Shown: positions 59,244 through 64,000 of the stretch, in pieces
How the letters are laid out: each line of letters starts with the position of its first letter
Numbering within the stretch: position 1 is the first letter of the stretch
Source: an uncultured Pseudomonadota bacterium
Lineage (GTDB): Bacteria; Pseudomonadota; Gammaproteobacteria; Steroidobacterales; Steroidobacteraceae
Length of the DNA: 64,000 nucleotides
Direction: 5' to 3'
Assembly (NCBI GenBank): GCA_903908265.1
Contig: CAIVRI010000088.1
Span: 1 to 64,000 of the forward strand
Notes under the pieces: model-generated
The model's input: only the letters and a program-made list of their open reading frames with translations
Databases searched by the model: none
What the model was told of the DNA's origin: nothing
Program-made: the position numbers and the translations under genes

Positions 59244-60956
59244 ATGCACCATTTAGCGACGTCTCTCCTCCGTCCGAGTGCACTTGCACTGTGCCTGACG
59301 CTCATTTTCTGCGGCGCCGCGGCGCCAGCAGCCGACCGCGTGCTCGTGAACGCAAAGGTGTTCACGTCCAATCCCCTGCAACCCTACGCCGAAGCCGTGG
59401 CGATCCACGACGGCCGTATTCTATCGGTCGGTAGCCGCGACGAGGTGCGCGCTACGGCCAGCGCTGACGCAGAAATCGTTGACCTGCAGGGGCACGCGCT
59501 GCTACCCGGCCTGATCGACAGCCACATACACGCGGTCTGGGGCGGCGTGGTGTCGTTGCTTGCAACGGATCTCAAGAACGAACTCGGATCGGTTGCGGAA
59601 CTCGCGCCGATTGCAACAGAAGCCCAGCGCAGCGGTCGCGGCATGAGTGGCGACGTACTGGTCATCTCCGGGATCCCGCTGCCCATCTGGTCACATAACG
59701 ATGCGCTTAGCGCCCTGTTCAATGGGCCGGCGTATGCGCATCAGCCTGTGTTTCTGCACGGTATGGATGGTCATACCGGCTGGGCGAATGTAGCGCTGCA
59801 ACAGCGCGCCGGACTGACCGCTGCCTATCTGCGTGGATTGGACGAGGGCCACCGCAAGTACTACGGCTACGATGCGCAGCTCACACCGAGCGGCTTCGCA
59901 GTCGACGAGGGGCTGCGCATCATCCAGGCGAAGATTCCAGCGCCGGATGCGCGCAAGCAATTGGCCGGCGCGGAAGCGGCCGTACACTACCTGCACAGCC
60001 TCGGCATCACCTCTTGGCTCGACCCGGGCGTGGATCGGGAGATGCTCACCGCTTATCGAGACTTGGCTGCCGCCGGCAAACTCACGGCACACGTAGCGGC
60101 GCTAGTCGTTGTGAAGCCCAACGATCCTGCGCCTTTGGCCGAGACGCTCGCATTACAGCGAGAGTTTAGTGGAATCCCCGGCGTCACCATGCCAGGGATC
60201 AAGGTCTATGCCGATGGCGTGGTCGAGTACCCCTCCCAAACGGCCGCCATGACCGCACCGTACGCAATCACCGGCAAGACGGGGGACCTGTTGTTCGATC
60301 CGGCGCGCTTTGCGGCACTTTGTATCGAGGCAGATCGTCGTGGCATGCTCGTGCATACGCATGCGATTGGCGATCGCGCCGTGCACGAGACGCTCAATGG
60401 GATCGAAGCGGCCCGCAAAGCCAACGGCCCCAACGCACTGCCGCATACGATCACGCATCTGCAGTTTATACAACCGGGTGATCTACCTCGTTTCAAGGCC
60501 CTTGGCGTCATTGCCTCCTACCAATTGCTTTGGGCAAGCGCCGACATCGACACGATTGATCTCGTGCAACCCTACGTGGATGCGGCAATTTACCCTTGGC
60601 AGTATCCGGCGCGATCGCTACTGAATGCGGGCGGCGTCATCGCTGGCGCGAGTGATTGGTTCGTGTCTTCGCCCAACCCATTCTTGGCCATCTATCAGGC
60701 GGAAACGCGGCGTGGCCAGAAAGGAGTGCTCGATGCCAATGAGGACCTGCCACGCGAGGCCATGCTGTACGCCTATACGCGCAATGCAGCCGTCGCGATG
60801 CACCAACTGGCCGCGATCGGCTCCATTGAACCTGGCAAGCAGGCAGATTTCGTCGTCTTAGATCGCGATGTCATGACGATCACGCCGGAAGCCCTGCGAG
60901 AAACCCAAGTACTGCGCACGATGGTCGCCGGCGACTGGGTGTACACCCGCCCTTAA
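59244..60956 (+). CDS. YtcJ-like amidohydrolase, exported
   Basis: LLPGLIDSHIHAVWGG, VHTHAIGDRAVHETL, GASDWFVSSPNPF. Confidence 0.9.
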   Translation: MHHLATSLLRPSALALCLTLIFCGAAAPAADRVLVNAKVFTSNPLQPYAEAVAIHDGRILSVGSRDEVRATASADAEIVDLQGHALLPGLIDSHIHAVWGGVVSLLATDLKNELGSVAELAPIATEAQRSGRGMSGDVLVISGIPLPIWSHNDALSALFNGPAYAHQPVFLHGMDGHTGWANVALQQRAGLTAAYLRGLDEGHRKYYGYDAQLTPSGFAVDEGLRIIQAKIPAPDARKQLAGAEAAVHYLHSLGITSWLDPGVDREMLTAYRDLAAAGKLTAHVAALVVVKPNDPAPLAETLALQREFSGIPGVTMPGIKVYADGVVEYPSQTAAMTAPYAITGKTGDLLFDPARFAALCIEADRRGMLVHTHAIGDRAVHETLNGIEAARKANGPNALPHTITHLQFIQPGDLPRFKALGVIASYQLLWASADIDTIDLVQPYVDAAIYPWQYPARSLLNAGGVIAGASDWFVSSPNPFLAIYQAETRRGQKGVLDANEDLPREAMLYAYTRNAAVAMHQLAAIGSIEPGKQADFVVLDRDVMTITPEALRETQVLRTMVAGDWVYTRP

Positions 60957-60994
60957 CCCGGTGGGATGCACGAGCAACCTGGGCGCCGCTCGGA

Positions 60995-61702
60995 TCAAAC
61001 GGCGATGGCCGCGCCGTTGACAAGGTGCGCGTCCTGACTACAAAGGAACAAGATGACCCGAGCAATGTCCTCGGGCTGCGGCCAGGCGGCGTGGTTGGCC
61101 TTTGGCATCGCCGCCCGATTGGGCGCCGTATTGATAAGGCTGGGCAAAATCGAGTTGGCGCGTACACCGGTACCCTTTAGGTTCGCGGCCGCCGAATCGA
61201 TCATCGCTACCGCCGCGGCTTTAGAGGCGACATACTCAGCGGCAGACGCGATGTGCGCAATTGCCGCGACGGCCGCGACATTGACGATCGCACCCTGACC
61301 TTGCCGGAGCATGACGGGTACCACGCTGCGCAACACGCGATACCCAGCACGCACGTTCAGTGTGAGCATCTTATCGAGCGCATCCGGCGGCATCTCCCAG
61401 GGTGCGGCGCCCGCGGCGTATCCACCAACGGCATTGACGACGCTGTCCATTCGCCCATGCCGGGCGACAACGTCTGTGATGAATGCTGTCATTGCACCCT
61501 CATCCAGAACATCGACCACATGCCCCTCAAGACGACTCTGGTCTTCGCCCGCTGCGGTTTGCAGCGCCGCAAACTCCGCAGGTCCCCGATAGGTCACCAA
61601 CACTGTCGCGCCCTCGGCGAGGAAGGCAAGACTCACCGCCTGCCCTAACCCACCAGTACCGCCAGTCACAAGTACAATCTGACCATCGAATCGTTTCTGC
61701 AT
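60995..61702 (-). CDS. SDR family oxidoreductase
   Basis: VLVTGGTGGLGQAVSLAF, NAVGGYA, YVASKAAAVAM. Confidence 0.93.
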   Translation of the reverse strand: MQKRFDGQIVLVTGGTGGLGQAVSLAFLAEGATVLVTYRGPAEFAALQTAAGEDQSRLEGHVVDVLDEGAMTAFITDVVARHGRMDSVVNAVGGYAAGAAPWEMPPDALDKMLTLNVRAGYRVLRSVVPVMLRQGQGAIVNVAAVAAIAHIASAAEYVASKAAAVAMIDSAAANLKGTGVRANSILPSLINTAPNRAAMPKANHAAWPQPEDIARVILFLCSQDAHLVNGAAIAV

Positions 61703-61950
61703 GACGCTCTCCTCGTAGGGCCTATCCGGGCTGCTGGACTAGTCGACGCTTAGTTTCGCTTATTCTGGTCGGACCATGCACGTTAAAGCGGAAAAACGCT
61801 GCTAACCCCAGCCTATGGCCGTAAACAGAACGCACCGCCACTATCCGATCTTGTGCTCATGGCGAGGCTTTTGCGCTAGGGTCCTTTGTCGAATCCCGCG
61901 TTGCTCTCCGGTGTCCCCTGCGGATACGCAAACCGGATTAGGAGACTCCC

Positions 61951-62352
61951 TTGATCCACCTTCCCATCGATCCGCCAGGCATCGGACTGCAGATACTTAT
62001 CGACGCCATTCCAGACATTATTTTTTATAAAGATCTAGGCGGCGTTTACCGCGCCGGCAACCGGGCATGGGGTGCCTTAATCGGCCGAACGGTTTAGGCA
62101 ACGTGGGGAAAGACCGATTTCGATTTATTCCCAGAATCTCTGGCAAGCTTCTTTCGCGCCAAGGACCAGGAAATGCTGCCGAGTGGCAAAGAGCATCGCA
62201 ATGAGGAGTGGGTCCAGTACCCCGACGGGCACCGGGCCCTACTCGACACACTCAAGTCCCCACTGATCAATGCCGCAGGCCAAGTGGTCGGGTTAGTGGG
62301 CATTTGCCGCGACATCACGCATCGTGCTGCTGCAGACGCGGCCGCCGACTAA
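61951..62352 (+). pseudogene. Stand-alone PAS domain gene interrupted by in-frame TAG (62095-62097)
   Basis: TTG start after AGGAG: LIHLPIDPPGIGLQILIDAIPDIIFYKDLGGVYRAGNRAWGALIGRTV*ATWGKTDFDLFPESLASFFRAKDQEMLPSGKEHRNEEWVQYPDGHRALLDTLKSPLINAAGQVVGLVGICRDITHRAAADAAAD. Confidence 0.8.
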
Positions 62353-62414
62353 TCCCCCACGCTTTCGCGCTGTAACGCGCACAAGCAATGGACTCTGCAC
62401 TTAGGAATCGGCCA

Positions 62415-63638
62415 CTACAGCGGCCTATAAGCCTCCGATAGCCCGAAATGCGCTGGCCCGAACACGCGCAGTCCGGCAGGCGTACGCCACAAGGCGGGCG
62501 CCGAGAAACCCAATACGGTCACCGATTGGCCAATTTCAAATTCTGGATTCGCAATAGCGATCGCCGTGGCCGAATCCACCACGGAGATTAGATCCGGCGG
62601 CAAAACACTGACCACATCGTCCTTCCATGACACAATATTCTCGTTCTTAAAGCGCACACGGTAATGACTCGCCGCATACGAGCCGTGGCCTGCGATCACT
62701 ACCTCGCCCACCAGAAAGCCCGCTTCGTCACGCCAGGGGCACTCGAGGACAGTGCCTTGAAATAAACGATGACCGGACCCGGCTGCCAGCAAGGCCGCCA
62801 CTGGGTCCGCGCCCACGGCGGCTGCCTGACGCACCGCCTGGCCCAAGGCACGGGCGTTGGAAATCGTGCCAAGGACCAGCGCTCCTGCGCGACGAATCGC
62901 GCGCCCGGACAATGCCGCATCGGTCACACCCAGATCACCCGCACTGGCAACGGACAAGGCCCGCAGCAAGTCCTCCACCCGAGAATCGGCACCCACACGT
63001 TCGAGAATCAGCGAATCTCCGAAAGTGCTTACAGCAGCTAGCGGCAGGTTCGAAAGCCCCGCCACCAAAACCGAATCTTGGGTGGCCTCCGGGGTCGCAC
63101 GCCCGACCCGATCGGCATCGAGCAGTGGTATACCTAGCCGCGCTGCCGTCGACAACGCCGCAGCGGTACTCCACGGCCCTAGTTCACCTGCCACCGCAGC
63201 CACAAAGGGCCGATGGAGAAAACCACTCAGCCGTCGGAACGCAGCTTCCACGTTGTCCTCTTTCGCCAGCGGCAAGCCTGCAAACCGAGCGCGATCCGCC
63301 ACACTCAGGGGCGCGAGGCTACCAATCCCATAGGGGGAGGCGACCCACTCGTCATCGCCAAGCGCAGCAACAGGCAACAAGCTAAACCGCAATCCTGCCC
63401 CTAGGTCTTCGGTTATTTTCGCCAGCCCCTCCGAAAGTTTGCCGCCCCCACCGCAGCCAAAAACCGCACAACCCACGAGGATATCTTCCAACGCCACGCG
63501 ATCTAGACGGTGTGCGCCGCGGTGACTCGATGTGGAACGCGTAGCGCCACGCGCATCCAGAGCCGGCGCTGCCGACGCACCCAAACCTAAAATCGCCGTA
63601 GCTTTCAAAAACCGTCGCCTGGAATTAAACAAGCTCAT
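62415..63638 (-). CDS. DUF917-family-like protein with Tat-type signal
   Basis: NSRRRFLKATAILGLGASAAPALDA; DILVGCAVFGCGGGGKLSEGLAKI; GHGSYAASHYRVRFKNENIVSW. Confidence 0.75.
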   Translation of the reverse strand: MSLFNSRRRFLKATAILGLGASAAPALDARGATRSTSSHRGAHRLDRVALEDILVGCAVFGCGGGGKLSEGLAKITEDLGAGLRFSLLPVAALGDDEWVASPYGIGSLAPLSVADRARFAGLPLAKEDNVEAAFRRLSGFLHRPFVAAVAGELGPWSTAAALSTAARLGIPLLDADRVGRATPEATQDSVLVAGLSNLPLAAVSTFGDSLILERVGADSRVEDLLRALSVASAGDLGVTDAALSGRAIRRAGALVLGTISNARALGQAVRQAAAVGADPVAALLAAGSGHRLFQGTVLECPWRDEAGFLVGEVVIAGHGSYAASHYRVRFKNENIVSWKDDVVSVLPPDLISVVDSATAIAIANPEFEIGQSVTVLGFSAPALWRTPAGLRVFGPAHFGLSEAYRPL

Positions 63639-64000
63639 GCGCAGCCCACCTGATCAAGGCACAGAACCTAGGTTTTTCGCTACCGGCATGCTGCTGCGTA
63701 TACGTTCGCATCGAATCTACCCCCTGCACACCCGGCAGTATTCCGCGCGGGTCCTCCAAATGATGGGGCTGGTTTCTGCGCCCCCGGTGCTGGTGCATTT
63801 AGCCACAGCCCACTCGCCCGCGCATACGCCTGCTGATTACCGGCAAGCGCAGCGTGCGAACTGCCACCAGTTGCCAGGACAGCCCCTCGCGTCACCCGGC
63901 ACTCGCCGGATGGTCCATCCAGTTGCCGTGCACGGGCATGCGCGGGATGATGTGTGCCCGGATCGCCCGTTGGAGTGCCTGCATGCCTCGCTTCTCCCGA

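Noticed and set aside
63680-64000. Possible 3' fragment of a minus-strand CDS at the window edge (stop at 63892-63894) and ORF 63680..63895
   Set aside because: Too short to judge; no recognisable domain.
1-64000. CRISPR arrays, transposases, integrases, phage genes
   Set aside because: No regularly spaced repeats, no DDE/integrase motifs and no structural phage proteins noticed on either strand.

Overview
This 64 kb window is a GC-rich proteobacterial chromosome segment, probably gammaproteobacterial (inferred from the truB-rbfA-infB-nusA-rimP order and protein flavour). It is densely coding. No rRNA, tRNA, CRISPR array or transposase could be supported. The housekeeping core is rimP-nusA-infB-rbfA-truB, sugar-nucleotide genes (phosphomannomutase, mannose-1-P guanylyltransferase, UDP-glucose dehydrogenase), feoAB, uppP and cstA-ybdD. 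Around it lie many exported hydrolases and transporters. The most notable accessory content is: (i) a stressosome-type module (RsbR globin-STAS, RsbS-like STAS, RsbT-RsbX fusion, hybrid histidine kinase with an apparently degenerate RsbT-like N-terminus) with no sigma factor beside it; (ii) a compact minus-strand gene set of exported Pro/Gly/His-rich repeat peptide, JmjC/cupin oxygenase, STAS-phosphotransferase fusion and peptide deformylase, which looks like an undescribed operon; (iii) a three-fold repeat outer-membrane-like protein overlapping a serine hydrolase; (iv) a GltD-like Fe-S flavoprotein with KorA/KorB; (v) a stack of hairpins/terminators upstream of rimP-nusA-infB; (vi) two nonsense-interrupted genes (higA antitoxin, stand-alone PAS protein). 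All functional calls come from motif reading by eye; no database search was run.
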